Origin: Skeletonema tropicum
Taxonomy: Eukaryota; Bacillariophyta; Thalassiosirophyceae; Thalassiosirales; Thalassiosiraceae
DNA length: 64,000 nucleotides
Direction of reading: 5' to 3'
Assembly (NCBI GenBank): GCA_037178625.1
Contig: CM074127.1
Span: forward strand, 2,666,001-2,730,000
Positions within the stretch are counted from its first letter, which is position 1; each line of letters starts with the position of its first letter. The notes beneath the pieces are model-generated. The model was not told the DNA's origin and made no database searches. It saw only the letters and a program-made list of their open reading frames with translations. This document shows positions 19,373 through 28,934 of the stretch, piece after piece. The position numbers and the translations under genes were made by a program.

Positions 19373-21883
19373 ATGCAAATGGAAAGCGATTCGATAGACA
19401 AACAAATGGATCGCTCCATCGAGGACATTCGATCGGCCAAAGATGCTCGAATGATAGACTTGATCAAATCAAAGGACGAGCAAATACGAATCCTGACTGA
19501 ACAGAATCACGAACTCACATCTTCGTTAGATAGAGCAGAGGAGGAGTTGACAGCATGTCAAGTTACAAAAGCGTCCATGAAGGAAGAGAACCAAGCTTTA
19601 AGGGAAAAGAATTGTCATCTTCACGCCAAGACGGAGTCGTCCGAAGGACGCATGAATAGCATGGCCGATATGGAAAGTCAGATGGAGACCATGTCAACGA
19701 AAAATGCCGAGTTATTCAGATTGTTGGAACAAGAAGAACAGAACAATGAAAAGATTGCAGAAGAATTGGAGTTGTGTAGAAAGAATGAACAGTGTCTAAA
19801 AGAGAAATACGCAGCCCTCGTGCAGTCCTGCAAAGTGGCAGAGACAAGGTCTGAGTCTGCTTTGAGAGACAATCGACTCAAGGCGGAAGAGATTAGAGTT
19901 TTGCGATTGGAAAATGATCATCTGAAGCAGACCAACTCCGAGCTTGAAATCAAGTCCACCGTGGATCTAGAGGCGGCTGAAGAGCAGCTACGGTTGAGTA
20001 AAGAGAAGCAGTACCAGCTGCTGGGGAAGTTGCAGTCTCAGGAGGCTTCAGGCAGAGAAGCCGAACAGCGCACTGTAGAGATGGAGAAAAATATCAAGGA
20101 ACTACGCGAAAGATCGTCGGAGCTACAGACTGCATTGCGTTTAGAGACAAGTGCTCGGATAAGTGAAAATGACGCCAATCGAAGGTTGACCATCGAGCTC
20201 AAAGAATTGTCGTCTGATAACAAAGAACTCAATACCTCAATGCAAAATTTGGAACAAGACAGACTTGCGTTGGAAGCCGAGGCCAGAGGCAACGGGGAGC
20301 AACTACGTGAAATGGCAGAAAAGGTATTCCAGTTATTAGAAAGACTCAAACTGGCAGAATTAGGCAAGAAGAAGTCGATGGAAGCTTTATCAAGGAAGGA
20401 ACAGGAATTATTTGCCAATAAGAAACAAAACAATCGACTCTCAGAAGACGTGTTGGAACAAAAGCGACGACGTGAAAAAGTTGAACTTGAGAAGCGTTCC
20501 TTGGAGGAGCAATTGCGTGGGCTAAAGAAGGCTAATTCTCAGCTGGGTCACAAGTTGAAGGAAGAAGCTAAGTTGAGAATAAGAGCTGAAGAGAATTCCA
20601 AAGCGTGCGATGAAAAGGTTCACACTTTAGATGGCCGCATTGCCTTCCTCCTCAATCGGCTACAACTGGACGAGGAAACTATCTCTGTCCAGCAAGAAGA
20701 GGGAAAGAAGCTTGATACACAGCTACAATCTGTCACAGTTCGATGTGAGACTCTGCAAGACAAGCTTACAAAGTCTGAAGAGAGTTGTAGGGAAACAGAA
20801 ACAAAGCTAGCAACGTCCCAAAAGGAGTTGAAGGAAGCCAAAATTAATTTAGAGGCAATGGAAGAATCAATAAAGGTAAAGGACGAGAATGATTTTATCG
20901 CCGAAAGAAGAGCTATTCAGATGAAGGAAAAATCTTCTGTCAAGAAGCAGCAATGCACAGGTAGTGGTAGTCGTCAGCCACGTCTTTATGTTGATTTCAG
21001 ATCATCTGCGGGACATGCTGAGATTACGGGGAAATGTCCTAAAGACAAAGCATGGATAGAACAGAGAGGGTGCAACAGTTTCCTCCGCAGGACTTTCAAA
21101 GCCCATAATCCTCAAGAGGCACTTGTAAAGAAGATTGCCGAGTTGTACAACACAATTTTATTTGCCGACGACGACAAGGAAGAGCTTCAAATGAAGATGA
21201 AGTCCCGACATGATGATGTAGAGTCTCTGAATCGAGAATTAAATAGGATACAAGCCGAGATTTTTGCTGGAGAAGAATCAAAGCGACGCATTCTTCTCAG
21301 GTATATACGTGCCGTCAAAGCCTCGGTTAGCTTGGGAGAGCCAGGAAGCGAGGAGTACAGGCACGAGGTGGGCACAGTCGGCGCAGGAGGGATACATCTC
21401 CCAGAGTCAGGACTGGTTGATGAGGATGCTTACGCAATTGCATCTCTCCTCAAGAATAATATGACAATAGAAGAGATCCAGCTTCGACGGAACAAAATTG
21501 GTGATGATGGTGCTCGTGCTATCGCATCTGTCTTGGTAGAGAGATCTGCAATAAAGTTCATCGACTTGCGTGAGAATCGCATTAGCACGATGGGTATGAA
21601 GGCCATTGCCGATGCCCTCGGTCGGTCGGAACGAATAAATAAAGTCTTTGTGCATCCTGGTGGAAAGATTGAGGCATTTGGAACCTCGGATACCTTTGGC
21701 GTGTCATCATCCTTAGACGAGGAGGACGCAGCATTTTCAGTATCATCCATCTGTGTTGTGGACGCGAGGGACAATGCGCCCCCTAAAGGCAGTGTTGGTG
21801 CAAATGCAAACAGTTCAAGAAAACAAAAGCGCTTGCTGCATGCATTACAAGAGAAGGCTAACAATAAACAGCGACCGCCATGA
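19373..21883 (+). CDS. coiled-coil protein with C-terminal leucine-rich repeats
   Basis: This 836-residue protein is coiled coil over roughly residues 10-540, with regular Leu/Glu/Lys/Arg heptads. A globular insert around residues 545-590 (LYVDFRSSAGHAEITGKCP) breaks the coil, followed by a second coil. The C-terminal part has two to three ribonuclease-inhibitor-type leucine-rich repeats: IEEIQLRRNKIGDDGARAIA, then IKFIDLRENRISTMGMKAIA. The tail is basic and low-complexity. The start is the ATG at 19373; a second ATG lies two codons later. The coil plus LRR layout resembles centrosomal or ciliary scaffold proteins, but that is inference. The pairing with the divergent coiled-coil gene is the main contextual clue. 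Confidence 0.82.
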   Translation: MQMESDSIDKQMDRSIEDIRSAKDARMIDLIKSKDEQIRILTEQNHELTSSLDRAEEELTACQVTKASMKEENQALREKNCHLHAKTESSEGRMNSMADMESQMETMSTKNAELFRLLEQEEQNNEKIAEELELCRKNEQCLKEKYAALVQSCKVAETRSESALRDNRLKAEEIRVLRLENDHLKQTNSELEIKSTVDLEAAEEQLRLSKEKQYQLLGKLQSQEASGREAEQRTVEMEKNIKELRERSSELQTALRLETSARISENDANRRLTIELKELSSDNKELNTSMQNLEQDRLALEAEARGNGEQLREMAEKVFQLLERLKLAELGKKKSMEALSRKEQELFANKKQNNRLSEDVLEQKRRREKVELEKRSLEEQLRGLKKANSQLGHKLKEEAKLRIRAEENSKACDEKVHTLDGRIAFLLNRLQLDEETISVQQEEGKKLDTQLQSVTVRCETLQDKLTKSEESCRETETKLATSQKELKEAKINLEAMEESIKVKDENDFIAERRAIQMKEKSSVKKQQCTGSGSRQPRLYVDFRSSAGHAEITGKCPKDKAWIEQRGCNSFLRRTFKAHNPQEALVKKIAELYNTILFADDDKEELQMKMKSRHDDVESLNRELNRIQAEIFAGEESKRRILLRYIRAVKASVSLGEPGSEEYRHEVGTVGAGGIHLPESGLVDEDAYAIASLLKNNMTIEEIQLRRNKIGDDGARAIASVLVERSAIKFIDLRENRISTMGMKAIADALGRSERINKVFVHPGGKIEAFGTSDTFGVSSSLDEEDAAFSVSSICVVDARDNAPPKGSVGANANSSRKQKRLLHALQEKANNKQRPP

Positions 21884-22617
21884 CACCATAATGTTCCTTT
21901 ATCTCTTCATAGATTTGTCACAAGAACAAAGTTCATGTGAATGTGCTTCCAATCCAGAGTCTTTCGCTTCATATGTGTATCAAGAAAGATCAAGCGCGAT
22001 TTTGATTTTGATCCCTGGTGGATCAAGAAGTTGACACATCTCATGCATGCTGAGGCGTTTCTTGTACTTATTAGGCACATGAACATGGTACTTCTTTTGA
22101 GAGATTGCTCTCACATAAGTATCTCTAACCTCTTCTCTGAGAGAGACTCTTGTGAGAGAGCGCAATAAGGGGAAGAATTTAGGAGTGTGGCTGGGCCACT
22201 TCTGAGAGGAGAGGTTGCTTGGTCCTTCCGTAAGGCTAGAGGTAGGTGATCTAGTCGGGTATTTGGCAAAAAAGGGCAAAAATTTTTTTCTTGGTGGTTT
22301 GCATTCGTCAAGAACTCAATGTTGGTCACGCACGTGCAAGCCTACCGTCTGGACTTCGCTCTCTCCTCACAGACAGTGAATATCGGAGGGATTTCTGAGT
22401 TTTGAGATGCGTATCTAAACTAATCGGATCAAAAATACACTTTCTTGTTTCTTGCATTCCCTTGATCGTAATTTTTCAAAAGTGCACCAATGCCTTTTTG
22501 TGATGTCCCCGCTCCCCGCTTCCCTGCATTGCATAGTATCCACTCAACCAACAACCGAGAAGGAGACGGACGCATCCTTTGAAATAACAACAACAGGCAG
22601 CAACCGTTAAGGGGAAA
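21884..22617. other. intergenic region with imperfect inverted repeat
   Basis: No gene is supported in these 734 bp. At about 22103-22165 there is an imperfect inverted repeat: ATTGCTCTCACATAAG on one side, CTTGTGAGAGAGCGCAAT on the other, rich in GAGA steps. The second half should contain the promoter of the leucine-rich-repeat gene, with a long Lys-rich coding start immediately after. Confidence 0.5.
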
Positions 22618-24848
22618 ATGGCGGACGACGAGGACGAAGAGCTGCTGCGTCAGACCGACCCCGATAAACCCAAAAAGAAAAAGAAAAAAAAGAAACCCAA
22701 AGCCGAAGACGGAGCTGAAGAGGGTGGAGGTGGAGGAGACGGGGAGGCACCTCGCAAAAAGAAAAAAAAGAAGAAGAAGCCACTGGATGAAGAAGAAGCT
22801 GGCATTGCCACTGCCGATGGTGATGTGGACGACGGTGATAAGAAGCCAGCCGCCAAGAAGAAGAAAAAGAAAAAGAAGAAACAGCCGGATCAGTTGGAGG
22901 GGCAAACAGAGGATCAGTATCAGGAAGACACCGGTTACGATGGAGGGGTTGCCGTTGCCGCTGCTGCTGCCGGGGCCTACCAGCAAGACGACGATGATGA
23001 AATAGAGGAGAAGAAGAAGAAGGAATGGGAAGAAAATAACAACGCTAATAATTACTACAACGGCAATGATGGGGACATTGAAATGGCTACGAAAAACAGC
23101 GGCGGCAACTACGACGAAGCGTACTGCTTCGAGGCTGACACCGAAATCATGGCTGAAATCCAACAGGACGCTACTGTCCAGGTGGACGAATCAGGAGGCA
23201 TTCAAGCATTTGTGGCTGAGACAATCGAAATTGATGGTGATGACGTAGGTATCATCAAGTCAGATGCCGAAATTGAAGCGGAGGAGAAGCGTAAATACGT
23301 GAAATGGTTCAGCTTAGCAGTTTGTGGCCTTGTTGTCGTAGTTATGGCGATTGCCATCCCTCTCACGTTGAAGTTTACCAACAAAGTCGTGAATAAGACA
23401 CGGTATATTTCCGATCCACCGACGGAACCCCCCAGTCAAATGCCGAGTATCATGCCAAGTGGACAGCCGACGAGCACAAGATTCATGGAGATTGTGGACT
23501 TTTTAACACCTCTGTCTGGAAATGCCCTCAAAGTTCAGGGTAGTCCACAATACAAGGCGGCAATGTGGATGGAAAGTGGAGATATGATGCCAAATCCACG
23601 TGGTGGGACGGGGTTATCTATTAAAGATGCTGGTTTCACTCAGCGTTACATCATGGCGTTATTCTATTACGCAATGGACGGGGACAATTGGGTGCAAAAG
23701 CAGGGATGGCTGAGCGAGAAAAGTGAATGTGAGTGGTTTGGAGTAGATGGGTTTAGCCAAGGTTGCGGCTCCGACGGTGTTGGGGGATGCATCAAGCGTT
23801 CTGATTTTGCGGGGGACTACAATAAAGTTTGTCGACTTTCCATGGGTCGTTTGAATAACCTGTTCGGGGAGTTTCCCAAGGAATTGGGGCAATTGGAAGA
23901 GATGAGATATGTGGAAATTCAAGATGATTGGCTCATCGGTACGATTCCCGATGACTTGGGCAGGGGGTGGAGGAAACTGCATACCTTTTTGATCGGAGGG
24001 AATGTAATGCATGGAGGGATTCCATCATCGTTTGCCAATAACGAATTTCTTGGAACGATTTTCATTGATCGAAATAATTTCAATGGAACTTGGCCTACCG
24101 TGTTTGATACCCTAAAGAACTTGGAGTGGCTAGATGCAGAGGGCAATGGTTTTACTGGAACTTTGACACCGGGAATTGGGGAGTTGAAGAGTTTGAGTAA
24201 GTGTCTTTTTGTTTTGCTGAGTTGAATGTTGCATTTTATGCCACATAGTACTGACCACTTCTTCAACTTCTCGTCATTTCACTGCTTCGTGTCTTTTCAG
24301 GGATTTTCAATGTGAATAACAACAGCATCAGTGGAAATCTTCCTGACACATTCGACGAAACTAACTTGATGGAGGATTTTGAGGTGGCGTATAACAAATT
24401 TAGTGGTACACTTCCTGAGTCACTAGGCAAGGCTAAGTTCCTCAAAGATGTGCGTGCCTCTGGCAATCAAATCTCTGGAGGGATTCCTATTTCGTATTAC
24501 AATTTGAAGAATTTGGAGGAGCTCTACCTTGACAACAATAGGATGGTTGGAGAGTTGCCTCAGACTTACGAGCCATTCTACGACGGGCTTCAAGAATTTT
24601 CAATTCATACGAATATGGGTATCAGAGGAAGGTTTCCTGTTGAGAATTTTGAAAAAACCTTGAGAGTCAAGGTGATTGAACTTCATGACACTGAATTGAC
24701 AGGTCAAATCTCTGAGAATATTTGTGGTCGTTTGGATCCTAGCCTTTCTTACACGAGGCTAAAAAGCATTACGGCTGATTGTGACAAGATCAAGTGCTCC
24801 TGCTGCACTTGTTATAAAGATGGGAAAATCGTGAATGCTGACTCATAG
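22618..24848 (+). CDS. leucine-rich-repeat type II membrane protein (two exons)
   Basis: Exon 1 is 22618-24196 and exon 2 is 24301-24848, with a 104-bp intron (donor GTAAGT, acceptor TTTTCAG); the product is 708 residues. The first ~220 residues are cytoplasmic-looking, with three blocks of eight or nine consecutive lysines and acidic stretches. One membrane segment follows (FSLAVCGLVVVVMAIAIPL, about residues 230-250), then a diatom-type linker with PSQMPSIMPSGQPTS. The rest is extracellular: a Cys-containing LRR N-cap (SECEWFGVDGF) and about eight plant-type LRRs such as LPDTFDETNLMEDFEVAYN, ending in a Cys-rich tail (CSCCTC). There is no kinase domain. It resembles diatom LRR surface proteins, possibly for adhesion or recognition. 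Confidence 0.87.
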
Positions 24849-25043
24849 TGTGAAGTCTATCAAATGATATGTGAAGGGGTGTGTATGTGTATGTTTAGGG
24901 GACAGTTTAATCTGTCAACTGGGGTTATGACAAAGATAAGTATCAACGTAACAATTTTAATTTGCTATGATGCAGTTCTGATAGCTATAATATTACATGC
25001 GTAGCATTCATTCCTATTTGTTCATTATAGATATTGTCCTCCT

Positions 25044-26195
25044 CTACTTCTTGCTGAAACCCCTGGCACCGCCTTTCACTTTGGATCGTTTTTGTTTCTT
25101 TGATTTGCTCTTTACAGTTGATGATACACTTAGTGGCTCCGGTGTAATCATTTTAATGCCTTCTCCACCTTTAACTTTTGATCTTTTTTGCTCCGTTTTT
25201 TTGCTCTCTGCAGGCGATGACACACTTAATGGTTCGGGCGTAATCATTTTGACACCTTCTCCATTGACTTTACCGGCGCGGCTTGAGCTTGCTTTGATCT
25301 CTAATGGTTCCTCTTTTCTTACTAGTGGCGTGCCCACTTTATTAGCGTCAAAGGTGATGGGTATTGTTTTTGTTTTAACGTTCGAGACATCTCCAGCAGC
25401 GGCAGCAGAGCTTGCAGCAGCCGCTCGCATTTCCTCTAATGTCCAAACTCTAGCTTGTGTGGTAGTATCCGCAGCAGTCTCTGTCACTGCTGGTGCGTCC
25501 CCTTCTATAGATTTTGTTTTTTGTGTCTTCTTATTATGTACATTGTTTGTTGTTTCTTTCTTCACAACAGGTGGCGGCTGTGCGACATAAGACACCCCTT
25601 TCACAGCCAGTTCACCAACCTTCCACATTGCCCCAAAGCCCATCCCAACAGCTGTGAATGCCCCACCTACAACTGCCTTACCAACGGCTTTACCTGGATC
25701 CTCTAACACTTCTGCAACAGATGAGTTGCGATCGTATGATTTTCGAGCTTTTGGATCCGACAGGATTTCATAAGAGAACTTTACTTTCTCCCATTCCTCT
25801 CGAACTTCGTCTAAATTGGAGCATCTCCCTGGCAATACTCCACTCTTACCAACTGCATCTGGGTGAAGTTTGCGAGATAACTTTCTATACCTTGTTTTGA
25901 TGTCATCTAGCGTGGCACTTCGTGGAAGTTTTAGCGCTCTATACGGATCTATGATGTCACCATTGGCAGTTTTGAAGTCAGCAAGGAAGCGTGATGCTTC
26001 GGTTGCTGTCCTTTGACCAAACTTTGTTTTACCATTCTTACCCTTGGTCGTCGGTTCACTGCTGCTGAAAAGTTGTGTACTGCTTGGCGCCGAGAGATGT
26101 GACAAAGGGAGAGAGAACGCGTCAACGTTTCCGGTGAGAGAAACAGCCACCTCTACTAGAAGCAGCAAGGGAAATGCCTTTGCTGATGAAATCAT
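25044..26195 (-). CDS. plastid-targeted J-domain protein
   Basis: J-domain proteins stimulate Hsp70 ATPase activity. The J domain is at about residues 80-150: DPYRALKLPRSATLDD, the HPD-containing SRKLHPDA, then EEWEKVKFSYEILSDPKARK and SYDR. The frame is open upstream, but the first suitable ATG is at 26195, giving 383 residues and a signal-like start (FPLLLLVEVAVSL) followed by NVDAFSLP, a diatom plastid cleavage context. After the J domain is a Gly/Ala-rich hydrophobic segment (GKAVVGGAFTAVGMGFGAM) that may enter a membrane. The basic tail carries two tandem repeats around MITPEPLSVSS. Client proteins are unknown. The stop lies 195 bp from that of the LRR gene. Confidence 0.85.
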   Translation of the reverse strand: MISSAKAFPLLLLVEVAVSLTGNVDAFSLPLSHLSAPSSTQLFSSSEPTTKGKNGKTKFGQRTATEASRFLADFKTANGDIIDPYRALKLPRSATLDDIKTRYRKLSRKLHPDAVGKSGVLPGRCSNLDEVREEWEKVKFSYEILSDPKARKSYDRNSSVAEVLEDPGKAVGKAVVGGAFTAVGMGFGAMWKVGELAVKGVSYVAQPPPVVKKETTNNVHNKKTQKTKSIEGDAPAVTETAADTTTQARVWTLEEMRAAAASSAAAAGDVSNVKTKTIPITFDANKVGTPLVRKEEPLEIKASSSRAGKVNGEGVKMITPEPLSVSSPAESKKTEQKRSKVKGGEGIKMITPEPLSVSSTVKSKSKKQKRSKVKGGARGFSKK

Positions 26196-26552
26196 AGCAT
26201 TCAGTATGGCGCCGGAAGAGTAGATAGCGCTGGCGCTGCACCTGGCTATTGGCACCTGCCAATAATCCAACCAACAAACGCAACAACTTCAATTCAAGCT
26301 TCTTCTTCGGCTTTTTGCTTGGGTTGGTTATTCTGGGATGTGTTGAAAAGGGGGGACGCGCGCGCGGGGGGCAGGAGGGATCAGTTACACGTTGAAGTGA
26401 CGTGAGCAAAAAGCAACCCAAACGAACCAAACTCCTAACTCCTCCCTCCTCAATCTCTTTTCTCCTCTCATCATACCAACGCAATGGCAATGGAGAGATG
26501 ACAACGACGACGTAGTTTTCATGTTACGCTTGCTTTTGGCTTTGGAACGAAG

Positions 26553-27827
26553 ATGAACTGCGTGCACATGTTCGGGGTGGCAATTATTACTGTGCTTGTA
26601 GCTGCCTTTCCTCCTGCCTCTTCGTTTTCAGCCTCCAGAAGAATAGTCTATCATACCGCTTCATCTGCAAGAATAAAATCGATACTGCATCAACGCCCGC
26701 AGAAGAGTGAAGAAGTTGTTATCGAAGAAGAGTGCCTTATACCAGAAGAGAATCCAAATTACAATCCAGATGCGAAATCATTAAGTGGTGTTCGATATGG
26801 TCTTGTTCAAAATGGGATTGATGAATTGTATCCGCCAAAGGAATTGTCTTCCAGGAATGCAAAGAGCCGAACAGATGGCTATTGGAAGTACGTAGAAAGA
26901 GGAGAGAAGCCACCGTTAGAATTTACATATGGAGAATTTGATTTACTCTTCTTTGGAGAGTTGTTGGATAGAGCATGGGAGATCTATCAGAGCATCAGTT
27001 CAACTGATGATGATGATGCATCATCTACAAAACCATGGGAGAACAAGACTTTCATTGATATTGGGAGTGGAACGGGTAGACTCGTCATTTCTGCTGCAGC
27101 GATGCATCCTAATTGGCGTGCTTGTAAAGGTCTGGAAATACTGAAAGGAATACACAATGAGTCGGTTAGGATTGCTGATGGGTGTGCAGTTTCAGTGGAT
27201 GAAAGAAATGAACTGGATATACAGAATGAGAGCGTCAAGTCAATTCTTCGGATGCCACAAGAAGATACTCGATCTGATAACGACGAAAGATACATACCTT
27301 TGGCACCAATGCAAATGATTCAAGGGACCTTTACCAATCCCTACCAATACCTTGCAGATGTAGACTGTGCATTTGTCTTCTCCAGCTGCATGAACCCAGC
27401 TTTACTTGAACAATTGAGCATTGCCATTGGACGACAGTGTCGACCCGGAACCATTATAATAACAACTGAGTTTCCCTTATTTCTGACGGGGCGCATCGAT
27501 CCACTGGAAGATGATGAAAGCATGCCCTCTGGTGATTACGAGATTGAGCTATTAGAAAAGATTGATGGATGGTGTTGGCTCATGGGTGGAGAATCGACCG
27601 CATACATTCACCGTGTGAAAAAATCTCTTTCAAATCTCTACGGAGGACCAAGAGAGAAACCTTGTTTGAGTCTGGAGGAAGAAGCATATCAACTGGTACA
27701 GCTTATGGAAAGTGACGAAGGATTGACTGATACGAAAGCATTCATGAGGAATGTATTGAATAACATGATCTTCAACGGGGTACCTCCGGAGTTCCTGCCA
27801 GAAATTGATGATGATATAGAGGCATGA
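26553..27827 (+). CDS. SAM-dependent methyltransferase, organelle-targeted
   Basis: The protein has 424 residues. The SAM-binding motif I is TFIDIGSGTGRLVISAAA (about residues 166-183), followed by an acidic strand end (CKGLEILKGIHNES) and a later CAFVFSSCMNP, where DOT1-like and class I enzymes have their post-II/IV motif. The N-terminus is a signal-like segment ending PPASSFSAS, suggesting plastid or secretory entry. Its general shape resembles DOT1-like methyltransferases found in stramenopiles, but the substrate is not recognisable. The ATG at 26553 is the first in frame. It is divergent from the J-domain gene, with 357 bp between starts. Confidence 0.78.
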   Translation: MNCVHMFGVAIITVLVAAFPPASSFSASRRIVYHTASSARIKSILHQRPQKSEEVVIEEECLIPEENPNYNPDAKSLSGVRYGLVQNGIDELYPPKELSSRNAKSRTDGYWKYVERGEKPPLEFTYGEFDLLFFGELLDRAWEIYQSISSTDDDDASSTKPWENKTFIDIGSGTGRLVISAAAMHPNWRACKGLEILKGIHNESVRIADGCAVSVDERNELDIQNESVKSILRMPQEDTRSDNDERYIPLAPMQMIQGTFTNPYQYLADVDCAFVFSSCMNPALLEQLSIAIGRQCRPGTIIITTEFPLFLTGRIDPLEDDESMPSGDYEIELLEKIDGWCWLMGGESTAYIHRVKKSLSNLYGGPREKPCLSLEEEAYQLVQLMESDEGLTDTKAFMRNVLNNMIFNGVPPEFLPEIDDDIEA

Positions 27828-27966
27828 TACTAAGAAATAGCTTTATTGGTTATCTCTCTTTTTGTTAAGGTATCTTTTCCAGTATGCGAAGACATGTTTG
27901 TATGCTTCCACTTCGTATCCTGTCCAGTGTGGCGAAGACATGCATAATATGCATCTAACTTGAACA

Positions 27967-28593
27967 TCATTGCACAGAATCAGCATCTCTTGCCTCAGTT
28001 GTATCTATCATGTTGAAGAAGCCGACTTCTCTTGTTCCAAAAAGATCATCTTCATCTAATATGACACCTTCCATAGCGGCCATTGAACCTCCCACTACGG
28101 TCAATAATCCATTAAATGTTCGCTCCACCTCATATGTAAACTCGCCAATATCAGTTGGATCTTTCGAGTCCCCTCCCGCGACATATGTTCTACTCAACTT
28201 CATCTCGAACGTTGCTCTGTCTTCGCTGCTGCCGTCTGGAGATTCGCTCCAAGTTCCATAGGATGATGAAAAAAGAGGACCATCGGTGCGTCCAACAGTC
28301 ACTGTCATATCACTGTTGAGGAGAATATCGGTGGTGCATTTCTCAGCGTCCTCAAGTTCTTCTAATTGAAAGTGCTTTCCTGCAATGTTTGAGCTTACTG
28401 AAGTAGATAAGCTTGTTGTTCCACCAGCTAGGCCGAGCGGAGAAACTGGCGTCTTCCTTACCGGAGCAAAACCATACGAGGATGTGATCAGAAACAATAC
28501 CGAGTAACAATAGCGCTGCAACATCGGGATACTAATGGCTTGACTAAGTGATTTCACGGGCTTAAGTATGACACCAACGTCCAACGGCGGCAT
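27967..28593 (-). CDS. plastid-targeted protein of unknown function
   Basis: I do not recognise the family. The frame opens with an ATG at 28593 (208 residues). A second ATG at 28524 gives a much better presequence, MLQRYCYSVLFLITSSYGFA followed by PVRK, a diatom signal peptide with an AFAP-like cut, so I favour it (185 residues). The mature part is beta-rich and acidic, with DMTVTVGRTDGPLFSSSYGT, and a later FTYEVERTFNG. The pattern suggests a small beta-barrel or sandwich domain. It has no transmembrane segment after the presequence. The gene converges on the methyltransferase gene, 139 bp between stops. Confidence 0.75.
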   Translation of the reverse strand: MPPLDVGVILKPVKSLSQAISIPMLQRYCYSVLFLITSSYGFAPVRKTPVSPLGLAGGTTSLSTSVSSNIAGKHFQLEELEDAEKCTTDILLNSDMTVTVGRTDGPLFSSSYGTWSESPDGSSEDRATFEMKLSRTYVAGGDSKDPTDIGEFTYEVERTFNGLLTVVGGSMAAMEGVILDEDDLFGTREVGFFNMIDTTEARDADSVQ

Positions 28594-28934
28594 GATATGA
28601 GTAGCGTAGTTGATGTTGACTTCAAACTAAAATTGCGTCATTGTCGCTAGAACGTCGCTGTCTAGAGAGAGAGAAGAGACAGTACCCCCGGGGGTCAGAA
28701 ATTTTGGCTAGAGGCTGAGTTGGAGGTAGGGGGGTAGGTAAAAGATCACCACCTCAATGTCGACATCCACCTCTAGGTAACTGTCAGTGGGGGGATTTGG
28801 AGGGCAGGGGACAAGCAAAGCACAACTCAACTGTATGAACTCAACTTTGTGCACGATAAATACTTCAATGAATACAAAGTTAATCAGATTAGATATCTAC
28901 GACTCTAATCGAAATCAGGAAGGCTTGATGTTCC
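28594..28934. other. intergenic region
   Basis: I see no gene in these 341 bp. The stretch contains a perfect short palindrome (ACCCCCGGGGGT, near 28684-28695) and several G runs. It holds the 5' region of the plastid protein gene and the 3' side of the RecQ gene. Confidence 0.4.

Noticed and set aside
22429..23163. 244-codon minus-strand frame, very hydrophobic
   Set aside because: It is the complement of the Lys/Glu/Ala-rich start of the LRR gene; runs of Lys codons read as Phe/Leu on the other strand.
24997..25590. 197-codon plus-strand frame
   Set aside because: It is antisense to the tail of the J-domain protein, which has clear domain and targeting evidence.
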